Assembly (NCBI GenBank): GCA_021323755.1
Contig: JAJPKJ010000028.1
Location: forward strand, 1-37,219
Reading direction: 5' to 3'
Origin: Chitinophagales bacterium
GTDB taxonomy: Bacteria; Bacteroidota; Bacteroidia; Chitinophagales; Chitinophagaceae
DNA length: 37,219 nt
Part shown: positions 1-9,117 of the stretch, in pieces
Layout of the letters: every line of letters begins with the position of its first letter
Numbering within the stretch: the stretch's first letter is position 1
Position numbers and translations under genes: made by a program
Notes under the pieces: generated by a model
What the model saw: only the letters and a program-made list of their open reading frames with translations
Told to the model about the DNA's origin: nothing
The model's database searches: none

Positions 1-285
1 ATCAACATTTTCTTTCCAGTAGGCGCTGCTGTATTTTAAATGTTTACCGAGACAATATTGATAGAATAACGTCGGTACTTCATAATGTTGATCGTTGGCT
101 TCGACCGTATTTATGGCGATGGGGGAATTTTTAAGTTCTTCGATCAATTGCATCAAATGTTGTTGCTGAAGTTCCGTGTTGCCTTTCTTTTCATCAAGCA
201 AACGTTGTTTCAATAATTTCCTGATTCCGATTCGAATTAGTACATCGGGAATCTTATTTTTTTCGAGCAAAGAATTATACCACAT
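1..285 (-). CDS. CFA-synthase-like SAM methyltransferase, N-terminal part only
   Basis: Only the first 95 codons are in the window; the gene continues past the left edge. The start is the ATG whose complement is at 283-285, and the frame is open to base 1. The protein begins MWYNSLLEKNKIP and carries NDQHYEVPTLFYQ at about residues 64-76 and LGKHLKYSSAYW at about 79-90. This is the N-terminal signature of the cyclopropane-fatty-acyl-phospholipid synthase family (COG2230), in the branch that also resembles plant coclaurine N-methyltransferase. Family members methylate unsaturated acyl chains or small substrates with SAM, but the SAM-binding core lies outside the window, so substrate and activity cannot be judged. 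It is 40 bp downstream of the DUF1295 gene on the same strand and probably co-transcribed with it. Confidence 0.8.
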   Translation of the reverse strand, partial: MWYNSLLEKNKIPDVLIRIGIRKLLKQRLLDEKKGNTELQQQHLMQLIEELKNSPIAINTVEANDQHYEVPTLFYQYCLGKHLKYSSAYWKENVD

Positions 286-325
286 ATTATTTTCTGGAAA
301 CTAATATACGTGAAAGGCAGATGAC

Positions 326-1114
326 TTAGTTTTTTTTAAACCATGGAATGAAAACACTCGTGGTTCTTTGATAATCTTTGTACAATTCGCCTTTGCTGCG
401 AATGGATTGTTCTTCCGTCATCGGTATGCCGGTAACTTTAAAGATCAAATAGCCAATTGATAAGGGGCAAATAATAGCGACCCATCCATAAGGACTTGGC
501 AATGCAAAAATAAACACACTGACCCATATCATCAGTTGAAAAAAATAGTTTGGATGGCGCGAATAATTCCAAAGACCAGCCGAGCAAACTTTACCTTTAT
601 TGGAAGGGTCTTTTTTGAATTGTTTCAATTGCCAATCGGAAAGACCTTCGCCAATTATCGATATCAACCACAGCCCTGCGCCAATATATTCGATAATGGA
701 AATTTCCGGGTTTTTATTTGTAGCAATGATAAAATAGGGCAGTGACAGCAAGACATTACTGATTGCCTGTGACTGAAAAAAGAAAAAGAATTTGAGATCC
801 AGATTGTCGCTCCATTCCTTTCGCAATTGTTTGTACCTGCCTTCTTCCACATCTAAGTGAGAGAAAACTCTTGACGTTAGATAGAACCCCAAGCGGAAAC
901 TCCAGAATAGCGCCAATGCACATACGACAATTTTTCTCGTATCATTCCCATCTGCCAGGAAATAGATGATCATGGCGATCACGGCAAAATTGAAAGCCCA
1001 AAACACATCTACCACGCTGTAGTTATGTATGCGAGTAGCCCAGAGCCAGACAAAAAACATGATGCTGCAAATGACAGCGAGTGAAACGACCAAAGGTTGA
1101 ATTAGATCATGCAT
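326..1114 (-). CDS. DUF1295 family membrane protein (steroid 5-alpha-reductase-like)
   Basis: A 262-residue polytopic membrane protein with about six to seven hydrophobic segments. The C-terminal third carries the family hallmark GLWNYSRHPNYFFQL (about residues 182-196) and a basic tail ending YKDYQRTTSVFIPWF. These features match DUF1295 (PF06966), related to the steroid 5-alpha-reductase/ICMT superfamily of NAD(P)H- or SAM-using membrane enzymes. The true reaction of DUF1295 proteins is mostly unknown. The gene lies between a fatty-acid desaturase (130 bp upstream) and a CFA-like methyltransferase (40 bp downstream), so a role in modifying acyl chains, for example reducing a methylene intermediate, is a reasonable inference. 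Start is the ATG at 1114; no better internal start was seen. Confidence 0.85.
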   Translation of the reverse strand: MHDLIQPLVVSLAVICSIMFFVWLWATRIHNYSVVDVFWAFNFAVIAMIIYFLADGNDTRKIVVCALALFWSFRLGFYLTSRVFSHLDVEEGRYKQLRKEWSDNLDLKFFFFFQSQAISNVLLSLPYFIIATNKNPEISIIEYIGAGLWLISIIGEGLSDWQLKQFKKDPSNKGKVCSAGLWNYSRHPNYFFQLMIWVSVFIFALPSPYGWVAIICPLSIGYLIFKVTGIPMTEEQSIRSKGELYKDYQRTTSVFIPWFKKN

Positions 1115-1244
1115 GCTATAATTTACGCAAAAGATTTGATTTTTGATTTTGGGATGGCAAAATCTTACCCTGGGAATGCTACGTCATTAGTAGCTAAAAA
1201 TGTATCATTTCTTTCCGGATTACGGACTTCTTACTCCCTAAAAA

Positions 1245-1979
1245 CTATTCCCAGGTTTTCTTTAATTTAATGATGCGCAGTTTGTGAAGCAATAAAATCA
1301 CCGGATAGGTTGGATCAAACTCAAACCATTTTTTTGCGAAGTTGATACTGTTTGGGCTTTTATGGTGATTGTTCTGCATCAATTCTCCCATCAAAAAAAT
1401 GTCAAAGGGAATCGTGTTCTTGCTATGGTCGTCATTTTCATAACTTGAGTATCCATATTTATGTCCGCACCAATTTACCAATGCGCCATGTATCGGTCCC
1501 ATAAAAAAATGAATCGGTAATAATAAATACATCCACCAATGTGTTGCAAAAAATGCGTAGAAGACAATATATCCGACTCCAAAAATTATGCGCACTGTCC
1601 AGGAATTACTTATTTTGTCCATGACTGCCCACTCCGGATAATTACCGCGAAAAGCTTTTTCAGGTTCCGTTTTAAATTTTGCATAATCGAGATAAATCTC
1701 TTTGGTATGCATCGTCATGTGCCAAACGTCCTTAAAAAAATGTGGTGAGTGCGGATCTTTTTCCGTGTCGCTGTATGCATGGTGCATACGGTGCATGATG
1801 GCATAAGCCCTTGGATTGAGGAATGAGGAGCCTTGCGCGAAAATGGTGAACCCGTAAAAAAAGCGTTCCCAAAAAGTATTCATAGTAAACATTTTATGCG
1901 ATGAGTAACGATGGAGAAAAAAAGTTTGGCAGAAAAGAGATAGAAACCAATGCGCCAAAAAAAAGATGAGAATTGCCAT
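1245..1979 (-). CDS. Membrane fatty-acid (acyl-CoA type) desaturase
   Basis: A 244-residue protein with the three histidine clusters of the di-iron membrane desaturases (PF00487): HRYSSHK near residue 23, HRMHHAYSDTEKDPHSP near residue 63, and NNHHKSPNS near residue 204. Hydrophobic stretches at the N-terminus and around residues 130-165 fit the usual membrane hairpins. The HRMHH...DPHSP form is typical of delta-9 acyl-CoA/acyl-lipid desaturases, so the likely reaction is insertion of a cis double bond into a saturated acyl chain, using O2 and external electrons. It is somewhat short, lacking the extended N-terminus of some homologues, but all visible metal-binding motifs are intact. It is the first gene of the minus-strand lipid operon and diverges from the MerC-like gene. 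Confidence 0.9.
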   Translation of the reverse strand: MAILIFFLAHWFLSLFCQTFFLHRYSSHKMFTMNTFWERFFYGFTIFAQGSSFLNPRAYAIMHRMHHAYSDTEKDPHSPHFFKDVWHMTMHTKEIYLDYAKFKTEPEKAFRGNYPEWAVMDKISNSWTVRIIFGVGYIVFYAFFATHWWMYLLLPIHFFMGPIHGALVNWCGHKYGYSSYENDDHSKNTIPFDIFLMGELMQNNHHKSPNSINFAKKWFEFDPTYPVILLLHKLRIIKLKKTWE

Positions 1980-2144
1980 ATATGATGTCTTTCAATTTTA
2001 ATAGATACGGAAACTAAATTCGTTCAGATCAAAAAGCACGCGAAGTTAATCGGTTAACAGCACATTCAAGGCAATTAATTGGAAATAATAATCAAGGAAT
2101 TGTGAAATTTCAAATATCCTAAATGCAACATCGTTTCATTTGTG

Positions 2145-2152
2145 TATTTTTG
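2145..2152 (+). promoter_or_regulatory. Possible Bacteroidota -7 element for the MerC-like gene
   Basis: The sequence TATTTTTG exactly fits the Bacteroidota -7 consensus TAnnTTTG and ends 25 bp before the ATG at 2178. No TTTG/TTG -33 element is present 19-21 bp upstream, so support is weak in such an AT-rich stretch. Confidence 0.25.
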
Positions 2153-2177
2153 ATTTTTTGGAAGAACTCTGCAAAAA

Positions 2178-2582
2178 ATGAAATTGATTCACCATTCAAA
2201 ATGGGATGCGATCGGCATTAGCGCCTCATTGATTTGCGCCGTGCATTGCGTGGCATTGCCTTTGATATTTGCGAGCCTTTCTTTTTTGGGAATTGAGATC
2301 TTAAACAACTTTATCATTGAGAGCCTAATCATAACCATATCGCTCTTGGTTGGTAGCTGGGCATTATATACCGGTTTTCAAAAACATCGCCATTTCTTTT
2401 TGTTGGTCATTTTTATTGTAGGGATGATGATATTATTTTCTTCACAGTTTTTCGCCGGTCACCCACGAATTGAAATTATTTGCAAAGCAGTTGCTGCAAG
2501 CTGCATCATTACTGCCCACATTTTAAATTGGAAATATTCGAAGCAATTTGATGTTGTAAACAAAACATTTGCTCAGCAATAA
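2178..2582 (+). CDS. MerC-domain membrane protein
   Basis: A 134-residue protein with four predicted membrane helices. The N-terminal stretch WDAIGISASLICAVHC with the following VALPLIF matches the MerC domain (PF03203), including the Cys pair around residues 20 and 25 that in MerC proteins lies in the first helix. Classic MerC takes up Hg(II), but most Bacteroidota MerC-domain proteins stand alone, without merA or merR, and their substrate is unknown. No mer gene is present here. It sits 44 bp upstream of the flippase gene on the same strand and might share a transcript, but a functional link to polysaccharide synthesis is not evident. Confidence 0.8.
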   Translation: MKLIHHSKWDAIGISASLICAVHCVALPLIFASLSFLGIEILNNFIIESLIITISLLVGSWALYTGFQKHRHFFLLVIFIVGMMILFSSQFFAGHPRIEIICKAVAASCIITAHILNWKYSKQFDVVNKTFAQQ

Positions 2583-2626
2583 ATATTTTCAATACTCTTT
2601 AAATTACAGTAGCATTGTGTTGAATA

Positions 2627-4057
2627 ATGATGAAGCAAAAAATCATTCGTGGATTATCTGCCAGCACGCTGCAATTAATAATAAACCAATTGCTGGGGTT
2701 TGTTATTTTTTATATTTTATCGCGCAGTTTAAGTAAGAATAATTTTGGAGAATTAAACTGGACACTTGCCGTCTTGCTTACTGCATTCAGTTTGCTTTCA
2801 TTTGGTATTGATCAAATGCTCGTAAAAAAAATTGCCGCCGGAGATAATCCTTCGTCATTGCTTTCTTTATTCATAATTCATACAATTATTTCGGGGTTTT
2901 TATTTTATGGATTGATTTTTCTCGCCTCCATCATTTTTCCGGGTTTTTTTATCAGTCATCATTTGTTATTATTCATCGGTATCGGAAAATTGCTCATCTT
3001 CTTTTCAACACCGTTCAAGCAACTTGCTGCCGGATTGCAACAATTTAATTTGCTTTTAATCATGTCTGTCGGCTCAAATGTTCTAAGAGGATCAGCATTA
3101 TTGTTTTTTTCAGTAAGCGGTGATATCAGCATGCAACAAGTGGTCATCATTTTTATTTGTGGCGACGCAATTGAACTGATCATTTCTTTTCTTGTCGGAA
3201 AGAAAATGATTAATGCCGAAAAGTTTTTGAAATGGAACAAGCAGCATTATTTATCACTATTGAAAGAATCGTTACCGCAGGTTGGCGTGGTTATTTTTAC
3301 TTCTGCCATTGCGAGATTTGATTGGATTTTCATCGGGTTATTTGTTTCAGACGTGAAACTAGCCGAATACAGTTTTGCTTATAAAATATTTGAAATAGCA
3401 ACGTTTCCTTTATTAGCCATTGCGCCGTTGTTGGTTCCTCTTTTCACCATTTTTTTTCAACAAAAAAAAGAAGAAAACCCAGCATCAGTGAGAAATTTGC
3501 AATTCTTATTAAGGATGGAGATGGTGATTGCATCACTAACGGCTTTATTATTGAATTTGTTTTGGATACCAATTATTGATCCGCTTACCGACGGCAAGTA
3601 TGGAGGAGTAAATATTCACACCGTTTTTATATTATCGCTATCCATCCCGGCACTATATCTAAATAACTTTTTGTGGAGCATAAATTTTGCTTTGGGGAAA
3701 CTGAAAATGATATTTTTTATTTTTGCCGTTACTTTTTCAATTAATATTTTAGGAGATCTCACCTTAATCCCTTTTTTAAAAAATGAAGGAGCAGCCATTG
3801 CTTTTATTGCCGCAATCTTTATTCAGTCTTTCCTTTACATAAAAAAAACGGCGCTGCCCTGGTTGAAAAGATCAATTTCTTCATTGGTGATATGTTTTGG
3901 TTGTGCGTTAGTAAGCGGATTTATCATTCGCTATATTTTTTTAAGCGGTTGGCTCATCATTGGTTTTGCCGTTATTGTTTATTTTTTACTTCTTGCTGCA
4001 ACCCTTCAACTGCGCTGGGGTGATATAAAGGAAATAAATCGTTTTTTTAAGAAATAG
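2627..4057 (+). CDS. Wzx-like polysaccharide flippase (MOP superfamily)
   Basis: A 476-residue, almost entirely hydrophobic protein with roughly 12-14 membrane segments. The start (MKQKIIRGLSASTLQLIIN) and the following segment FYILSRSLSKNNFGELNW are typical of the polysaccharide biosynthesis/oligosaccharide flippase family (PF01943/PF13440), where an F-G-x-(L/Y) motif follows the first helix. These proteins move undecaprenyl-diphosphate-linked oligosaccharide units from the cytoplasmic to the periplasmic face of the inner membrane. Two adjacent ATGs (2627 and 2630) can start it. It heads the plus-strand polysaccharide block, and a polymerase-like gene follows after 131 bp, which fits a Wzx/Wzy pathway. 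The class is clear; the transported glycan is not. Confidence 0.88.
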   Translation: MMKQKIIRGLSASTLQLIINQLLGFVIFYILSRSLSKNNFGELNWTLAVLLTAFSLLSFGIDQMLVKKIAAGDNPSSLLSLFIIHTIISGFLFYGLIFLASIIFPGFFISHHLLLFIGIGKLLIFFSTPFKQLAAGLQQFNLLLIMSVGSNVLRGSALLFFSVSGDISMQQVVIIFICGDAIELIISFLVGKKMINAEKFLKWNKQHYLSLLKESLPQVGVVIFTSAIARFDWIFIGLFVSDVKLAEYSFAYKIFEIATFPLLAIAPLLVPLFTIFFQQKKEENPASVRNLQFLLRMEMVIASLTALLLNLFWIPIIDPLTDGKYGGVNIHTVFILSLSIPALYLNNFLWSINFALGKLKMIFFIFAVTFSINILGDLTLIPFLKNEGAAIAFIAAIFIQSFLYIKKTALPWLKRSISSLVICFGCALVSGFIIRYIFLSGWLIIGFAVIVYFLLLAATLQLRWGDIKEINRFFKK

Positions 4058-4188
4058 AATTTGGATTTCTTATTGATTATCAGGCAACCTTAGCGGTTTT
4101 GAAGCGTATCTAATAAGTGGAAGTTTTTTGTTACGAATAGCTGCAATTTCTGCATTCTCCCACAACAGTTTATTCATAAAAAAAGAAG

Positions 4189-5838
4189 ATGGGCAGCAAA
4201 ACAGGTTTTCCTGTTATTAAATCTTTATTCAAAAAGATGGATTGGCAACTATTGCTTTTTCTATTGCTGGTTTTGAATGTGAAATTAGCAGTGAAAGTTG
4301 CAGCGGTTATTATGATCTACCTGTTGAACTGGAATTTTAGTTTCGGGTTCAATATAAAAAAATCACGGCTTCCACTCTTTTATTTAATGGCTATTATCAT
4401 TTCATTTATTAACCTGATTGTGTTCCGCCGGTTTTTAAATATCAATTATGATGTTGCTTTTATTTCCGGAATAGGGTTTTGGATTTTATCTGTTCTTATC
4501 ATTCATCAAATAAAATTGTTTGCAGAAAAAAATGATATGGAAACAATTCATCAGACCTTGATCATTTTTTTTATTATCAATGCATTCGTTTCGCTAATAA
4601 ATCTTGGAGCGATAGTTCTTGAAACAGGCGCGATTAACCCTTATCTCTACCAGGGACAATTTCAAAAATATTTTATCAGCACGGGTGATTACATCAAAGG
4701 AATAAGTTTCGATACTTCCACGACAAATGCATTGATCAATGCTTTTGGGGTTGTTTATTTTCTTACAAAAAGGAATATGCAGATGGTCTTGCTTTGTATG
4801 ATCATCCTGATTCTTACCGCAAGCAATTTTACGAGTTTGATATTGATGGTTGTCTTTGCATTGCTTTTTGTTTTTCGTTCAGATGCTGTTCAGAAAAGCA
4901 TGATGGTAATTTGTACGTCCTTACTTATTATTTTTCTTGCTAAAATTTCCCCGCAAAATCATAATTATGTTGCTGATGTATTTGGAAAGGTTTTCCACGA
5001 AAAAAAACCTGAGCTCCAAACAAGTCATTCAACTCCTCCAAAAGGAGATACCCAGGTAGTGAAAATAATTCCGGCCCTTCAATATGTTAATTCTGTTCAT
5101 GCCAATATTGTTAATAAAGAAATGAGACTGGCTGCGGTAATTAAACAGCCCGAGATTATATCCTCACTTAAAGCCCGCACCAGGCCTGAAATTCCGGAGC
5201 CGAATATAAATCGCCCTTTTTTCCAACAAAAAAACGATACAAGCGCAGCGCAATACAGTCTTTTGGGATTTATTAATGCCAATAAGAGGAATTTGCCGTT
5301 GTGCGGGGAAAAGGATTATGAACTTTCAACTGCCGGTAAATTAATTGCATTCAGGCAAACGGTTCAGTTTTTTCAACAGCATCCGGAAAAAATATTTTTT
5401 GGAGATGGCCTTGGGAATTTCTCATCAAAGCTTGCATATCGCATAACCGGATTAAAAATGGAAGGCGGATACCCTGCAAGATTTAGCTATATCAGTCCTG
5501 ATTTTTTGCGTAATCATCTTGATGTGTATCTTTTCGTATTTAGTAACAAAAAAGGATTGCATTCTATTATTAATACTCCTGATTCTGTTTTTGATCAATT
5601 GCTTGCTGAATACGGTATTGCCGGAACTGTAGCTTTTTTTATATTTTATCTTGGCTTCTTTTTTAAAGAAACGAGTAAACGGACTTATTCATTGCCCCTA
5701 GGAGTTTTATTGTTTGGAGCTTTTGCCATCGGATATTGGTTTGAACAATTATCTGTGGTCATTCTTTTTGAATTATTGATGTTTATGGATTTTAAAGGAT
5801 CTACAAAAAAGAATATTGCTGTTAATGAAGCAAGATGA
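4189..5838 (+). CDS. O-antigen polymerase/ligase-like membrane protein with enlarged soluble loop
   Basis: A 549-residue protein. About eight hydrophobic segments fill residues 1-255, a soluble region of roughly 230 residues follows (about 258-485), and two to three more helices close the protein. Near the end of the loop are FFGDGLGNF and IINTPDSVFDQLLAEYGIAG, which resemble the G-x-G and N(T/S)H-E motifs in the large periplasmic loop of Wzy/WaaL-type enzymes (PF04932). Likely role: joining undecaprenyl-linked repeat units, or transferring a glycan to an acceptor, in the periplasm. The loop is much larger than in the second Wzy-like protein of this locus (9114-10367). The downstream GT2 gene overlaps its 3' end. 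Assignment to the superfamily is fairly secure; polymerase versus ligase is open. Confidence 0.7.
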   Translation: MGSKTGFPVIKSLFKKMDWQLLLFLLLVLNVKLAVKVAAVIMIYLLNWNFSFGFNIKKSRLPLFYLMAIIISFINLIVFRRFLNINYDVAFISGIGFWILSVLIIHQIKLFAEKNDMETIHQTLIIFFIINAFVSLINLGAIVLETGAINPYLYQGQFQKYFISTGDYIKGISFDTSTTNALINAFGVVYFLTKRNMQMVLLCMIILILTASNFTSLILMVVFALLFVFRSDAVQKSMMVICTSLLIIFLAKISPQNHNYVADVFGKVFHEKKPELQTSHSTPPKGDTQVVKIIPALQYVNSVHANIVNKEMRLAAVIKQPEIISSLKARTRPEIPEPNINRPFFQQKNDTSAAQYSLLGFINANKRNLPLCGEKDYELSTAGKLIAFRQTVQFFQQHPEKIFFGDGLGNFSSKLAYRITGLKMEGGYPARFSYISPDFLRNHLDVYLFVFSNKKGLHSIINTPDSVFDQLLAEYGIAGTVAFFIFYLGFFFKETSKRTYSLPLGVLLFGAFAIGYWFEQLSVVILFELLMFMDFKGSTKKNIAVNEAR

Positions 5839-6853
5839 TATTAAAATAACGGTGTTAATGCCTGCATATAATGCAGCAAGGTATATTGGCCAGGCCATTG
5901 AATCTGTGTTGCGGCAAACATTTTCTGCTTTTGAATTACTGGTCATTGATGATGGTTCAACGGATGACACTGCTTTAATAGTAAAGTCTTTTGATGACCC
6001 GAGAATTGTACTTGTTGAACAAAGAAATCTTGGTATTGCTGTTGCCCTGAACAACGGGTTGATGCATTCGCGTGCCGATTATATAGCAAGATTCGATGCA
6101 GATGATATCTGTAATGAAAAGAGGCTGCAGTTGCAATATGATTTTATGATGAAAAATCCGCAATGTATTGTTCTTGGGTCTGCTGCAGATTATGTCGATG
6201 TAAAGGGCAATTTTGTTTTTTCTTATCAGCCACCTGCTTTTGCAGATCAGAGAATAAAACAATTGCCTTTTTCAATTTGCCCTTTTATTCATTCGGGAGT
6301 TTTGTATAAAAAGCAAATTGTGCTGGCAGCCGACGGATACAATATACATGCCCACAGTTTTGAAGATCACTTTTTGTGGTTGCAAATAATGGAATCAGGA
6401 GAGTTTTATAACCTTCCCGATTCATTGATACGGGTCCGGTTGAATCCGGATTCATTGACGATTGATGAAAAATGGAGAACAAAAGAATTTGTCTCTATAA
6501 AATACAAAGCGTTGAAAGAAAGGAAAATCAGCGAACAAGATGGAGAAAGGTTAGTCCGGATCTTGCAAAAGCAAAATAGACCAAAAATAAAAAATGGGTC
6601 GTATTATGCCCTGCTTTCAAAAAAATATCTCTGGAATAATTATCAGCCAAAAATGGCGCGATTCAATGCAGCCAATGCTTTGAGGCAGGATATTTTTGAC
6701 TGGCGAAGCTATTCGATCGCGTTATTGTCTTTTTTACCGCGTGTCTTTGTATTTAGAATGTACATTTTAATGAAAAGGGAAAATGCCCACATAGAAAACA
6801 AAGAAATTATTTCAGAAAAGCCTCTTGTTGAGATGGAGATTCGGGAATATTGA
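5825..6853 (+). CDS. Glycosyltransferase family 2
   Basis: A 342-residue GT-A fold glycosyltransferase. The N-terminus has the nucleotide-binding core ITVLMPAYNAARYIGQAI, then LLVIDDGSTDDT (about residues 39-50), and the metal-binding DxD-like motif ARFDADD (about 88-94). It would transfer a sugar from a nucleotide-sugar donor to a lipid-linked acceptor at the cytoplasmic membrane face. The frame is open upstream to a TTG at 5816, but the ATG at 5825 is the better start. Either start overlaps the 3' end of the polymerase-like gene, suggesting translational coupling. A C-terminal stretch of about 100 residues beyond the catalytic domain is basic and may sit on the membrane. Sugar specificity cannot be read from sequence. 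Confidence 0.88.
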   Translation: MKQDDIKITVLMPAYNAARYIGQAIESVLRQTFSAFELLVIDDGSTDDTALIVKSFDDPRIVLVEQRNLGIAVALNNGLMHSRADYIARFDADDICNEKRLQLQYDFMMKNPQCIVLGSAADYVDVKGNFVFSYQPPAFADQRIKQLPFSICPFIHSGVLYKKQIVLAADGYNIHAHSFEDHFLWLQIMESGEFYNLPDSLIRVRLNPDSLTIDEKWRTKEFVSIKYKALKERKISEQDGERLVRILQKQNRPKIKNGSYYALLSKKYLWNNYQPKMARFNAANALRQDIFDWRSYSIALLSFLPRVFVFRMYILMKRENAHIENKEIISEKPLVEMEIREY

Positions 6854-6865
6854 AAACGGTGGTTT

Positions 6866-8008
6866 ATGGAAGAAAGGAAAATAAAATTATTTGTTGATGC
6901 ACATGCACTTGATAAAGAATTTCAGGGCACACAGACTTTCATTTGTGGGTTGTATAACGCATTAATAAAAAAATATTCAGACGTACTTGATATCTATTTT
7001 GGTGCAAATGATTTAAGAAAAGTTGCTTCTGTGTTTCCTGATGTCGATGCTTCCCATATATTACCATACAAAAAAAGCAAATCAAAATTTTTAAGATTAT
7101 TTACAGATATACCGCATTATGTAAAAAAATTCCAGTTCGATTTTGCGCATTTTCAAAACATATCATTGCAGCAACAAGTGATTGCGAAAAATATCGTAAC
7201 GCTTCATGATATCATTTTTGATGATTTCCCGAAGGAATTCCCGGCTGGTTACAGGCAAAGCAGAAATTTCTTATTCAAAAGGAGTTTGCGGCAGGCAACG
7301 GTAAAGACATCTGTTTCCAATTATTCGCGAGAAAGGATCTCACAGCGATATAAAATTACTGCTGAAGAAATTAATGTAATTCCAAATGGCGCCGACGATC
7401 TTTTAACGAGTTGTAATCTATCAAGGGCAGAAGCAACGATAAGTATTAAACAAAAATTTGGATTTGAAAATTTCATCTTATCTGTTGGCAGAATTGAGCC
7501 ACGCAAAAATCATCTCCTATTGTTAGATAAATATTTGCAATTGGATCAATTAAAAAGAGATATACCATTGGTTTTTGTTGGAAGAAAATCAATTGATGTT
7601 CCTGAACTGCAAAATAGAATAAGCTCGTTGGGAAACGAGCAACGGAAAATGTTTTTCTGGATCGAGCAGGTTGACCGGCAAGATCTGATCATGTTATACA
7701 AAGCCTGCAGATTTTTTGTATATCCTTCAAAAGCAGAAGGGTTTGGTATTCCGCCGTTGGAAGCCGCTGTTTGTAAAACACCGGTATTATGTTCAAATGC
7801 GACAGCAATGAAAGATTTCGCATTTTTTTCACCTTATGTTTTTGATCCGAATAATGAAAAAGAATTTGAGCAGAAATTATTGCTTATGATCAATACGCCG
7901 CCCAATGAAACCTTTATGAATCAAGTATCTGCAGAAATTTTAAATAAGTATTCATGGGAAAGAAGCGCAGATATTTTTTACGAGCTGTTAATCAAGAATA
8001 AAAAATGA
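6866..8008 (+). CDS. Glycosyltransferase family 4 (GT-B)
   Basis: A 380-residue GT-B fold enzyme. The N-terminal acceptor domain includes IVTLHDIIFDDFP near residue 112. The C-terminal donor domain has FILSVGRIEPRKNH (about 199-212), FVGRK, and the family EX7E motif in KAEGFGIPPLEA (about 291-302). These are features of retaining GT4 enzymes (PF00534/PF13439), which use nucleotide sugars such as GDP-mannose or UDP-sugars. The gene starts 12 bp after the GT2 gene and its last 4 bp overlap the start of the DUF1972 glycosyltransferase (ATGA), so the three are almost certainly one operon building the same glycan. Confidence 0.9.
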   Translation: MEERKIKLFVDAHALDKEFQGTQTFICGLYNALIKKYSDVLDIYFGANDLRKVASVFPDVDASHILPYKKSKSKFLRLFTDIPHYVKKFQFDFAHFQNISLQQQVIAKNIVTLHDIIFDDFPKEFPAGYRQSRNFLFKRSLRQATVKTSVSNYSRERISQRYKITAEEINVIPNGADDLLTSCNLSRAEATISIKQKFGFENFILSVGRIEPRKNHLLLLDKYLQLDQLKRDIPLVFVGRKSIDVPELQNRISSLGNEQRKMFFWIEQVDRQDLIMLYKACRFFVYPSKAEGFGIPPLEAAVCKTPVLCSNATAMKDFAFFSPYVFDPNNEKEFEQKLLLMINTPPNETFMNQVSAEILNKYSWERSADIFYELLIKNKK

Positions 8009-9117
8009 AATCGCTAAAGATTGCCATATTGGGAACACGAGGGATCCCCAACAATTATGGCGGCTTTGAATATGCAGCAGAAAGACTTTCCACGGCATTG
8101 GCTTTTCGTGGACATGATATCACGGTGTATAATTCGCATAATCATTTATACAAAAGGGATATTTACGATGGTGTTCATATTATCCATTGCTACGATCCGG
8201 AATCTAAAATTGGAACAGCAGGCCAATTTGTTTATGACTTGAATTGTTTGCTTGATGCACGAAAAAGAAATTTTGATATCATTCTGATGTTCGGTTATAC
8301 CAGCAATGCCATTTGGGGGAGACTGTATCCGCCAAAGAGTATTATCATCACTAACATGGATGGCTTGGAATGGAAAAGGGAAAAGTATTCGAGACCCATT
8401 CGGGTTTACCTGAAACATGCAGAAAAATTAGCAGTGAGGTTTAGCGATTTTCATATCGCAGATTCCCTGGCGATTCAGAAATATCTTGCTGCGAAATATA
8501 ATATTGAACCTGCTTATATTCCTTATGGCGCGGATCTGTATGGACACGATGAAAAGATATCAGGGGGCGAATATCCAAGAAATAATGGAAACGGATTTTT
8601 ATTAATGGCGCGCATGGAACCTGAAAATAATGTAGAAACGATCCTTACCGGGTTTCATCAGAGTTATTCAAGGAAGAAATTTACAGTGATCGGTGATATT
8701 CAAAATCGGTTTGGAAAATACCTTACCAATAAATTCAAAAATGATTTGCGCATTGAATTCTCTGGAGCAGTTTTCGATAAGCAAAAAGTAAATAATTATC
8801 TGGCGCAGGCATATATTTATTTTCATGGGCACAGCGTAGGCGGAACAAATCCCTCATTGCTTCAAGCGATGGCAAACAAGACTTTGATCGCTTCGCACAG
8901 TAACCCTTTTAATGCTGCCATTCTTGAAAATGATGCGTTATATTTTTCGAACGCGAATGATGTACAATTTATTATCGACAATACGCAGATAGGCGAGAAA
9001 GAAGAAACAATGATCAGGAATAATCTAAAAAAAATTCAGCATGAATTCAACTGGAATGCCATTGCTGATCGTTATGAAGGTTTTATTATGGAATGCTATA
9101 ATAAGATGAAATTATGA
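8005..9117 (+). CDS. DUF1972-type glycosyltransferase
   Basis: A 370-residue protein starting KIAILGTRGIPNNYGGFEY, the hallmark of the DUF1972 N-terminal domain (PF09314) found in bacterial rhamnosyl- and other GT4-like transferases. The second half resembles a GT-B donor domain: LLMARMEPENNVETIL near residue 195 and GHSVGGTNPSLLQAM near 275, where the usual EX7E is altered to a form without the first Glu, as is common in DUF1972 proteins. It overlaps the upstream GT4 and the downstream polymerase-like gene by 4 bp each (ATGA), showing tight translational coupling. Likely role: adding one sugar to the polysaccharide repeat unit in the cytoplasm. The donor is unknown. Confidence 0.85.
   Translation: MKSLKIAILGTRGIPNNYGGFEYAAERLSTALAFRGHDITVYNSHNHLYKRDIYDGVHIIHCYDPESKIGTAGQFVYDLNCLLDARKRNFDIILMFGYTSNAIWGRLYPPKSIIITNMDGLEWKREKYSRPIRVYLKHAEKLAVRFSDFHIADSLAIQKYLAAKYNIEPAYIPYGADLYGHDEKISGGEYPRNNGNGFLLMARMEPENNVETILTGFHQSYSRKKFTVIGDIQNRFGKYLTNKFKNDLRIEFSGAVFDKQKVNNYLAQAYIYFHGHSVGGTNPSLLQAMANKTLIASHSNPFNAAILENDALYFSNANDVQFIIDNTQIGEKEETMIRNNLKKIQHEFNWNAIADRYEGFIMECYNKMKL

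Noticed and set aside
2178-2582. A mercury-resistance operon suggested by the MerC-domain protein
   Set aside because: No merA, merR, merT or merP-like gene is nearby; isolated MerC-domain proteins are common in Bacteroidota.
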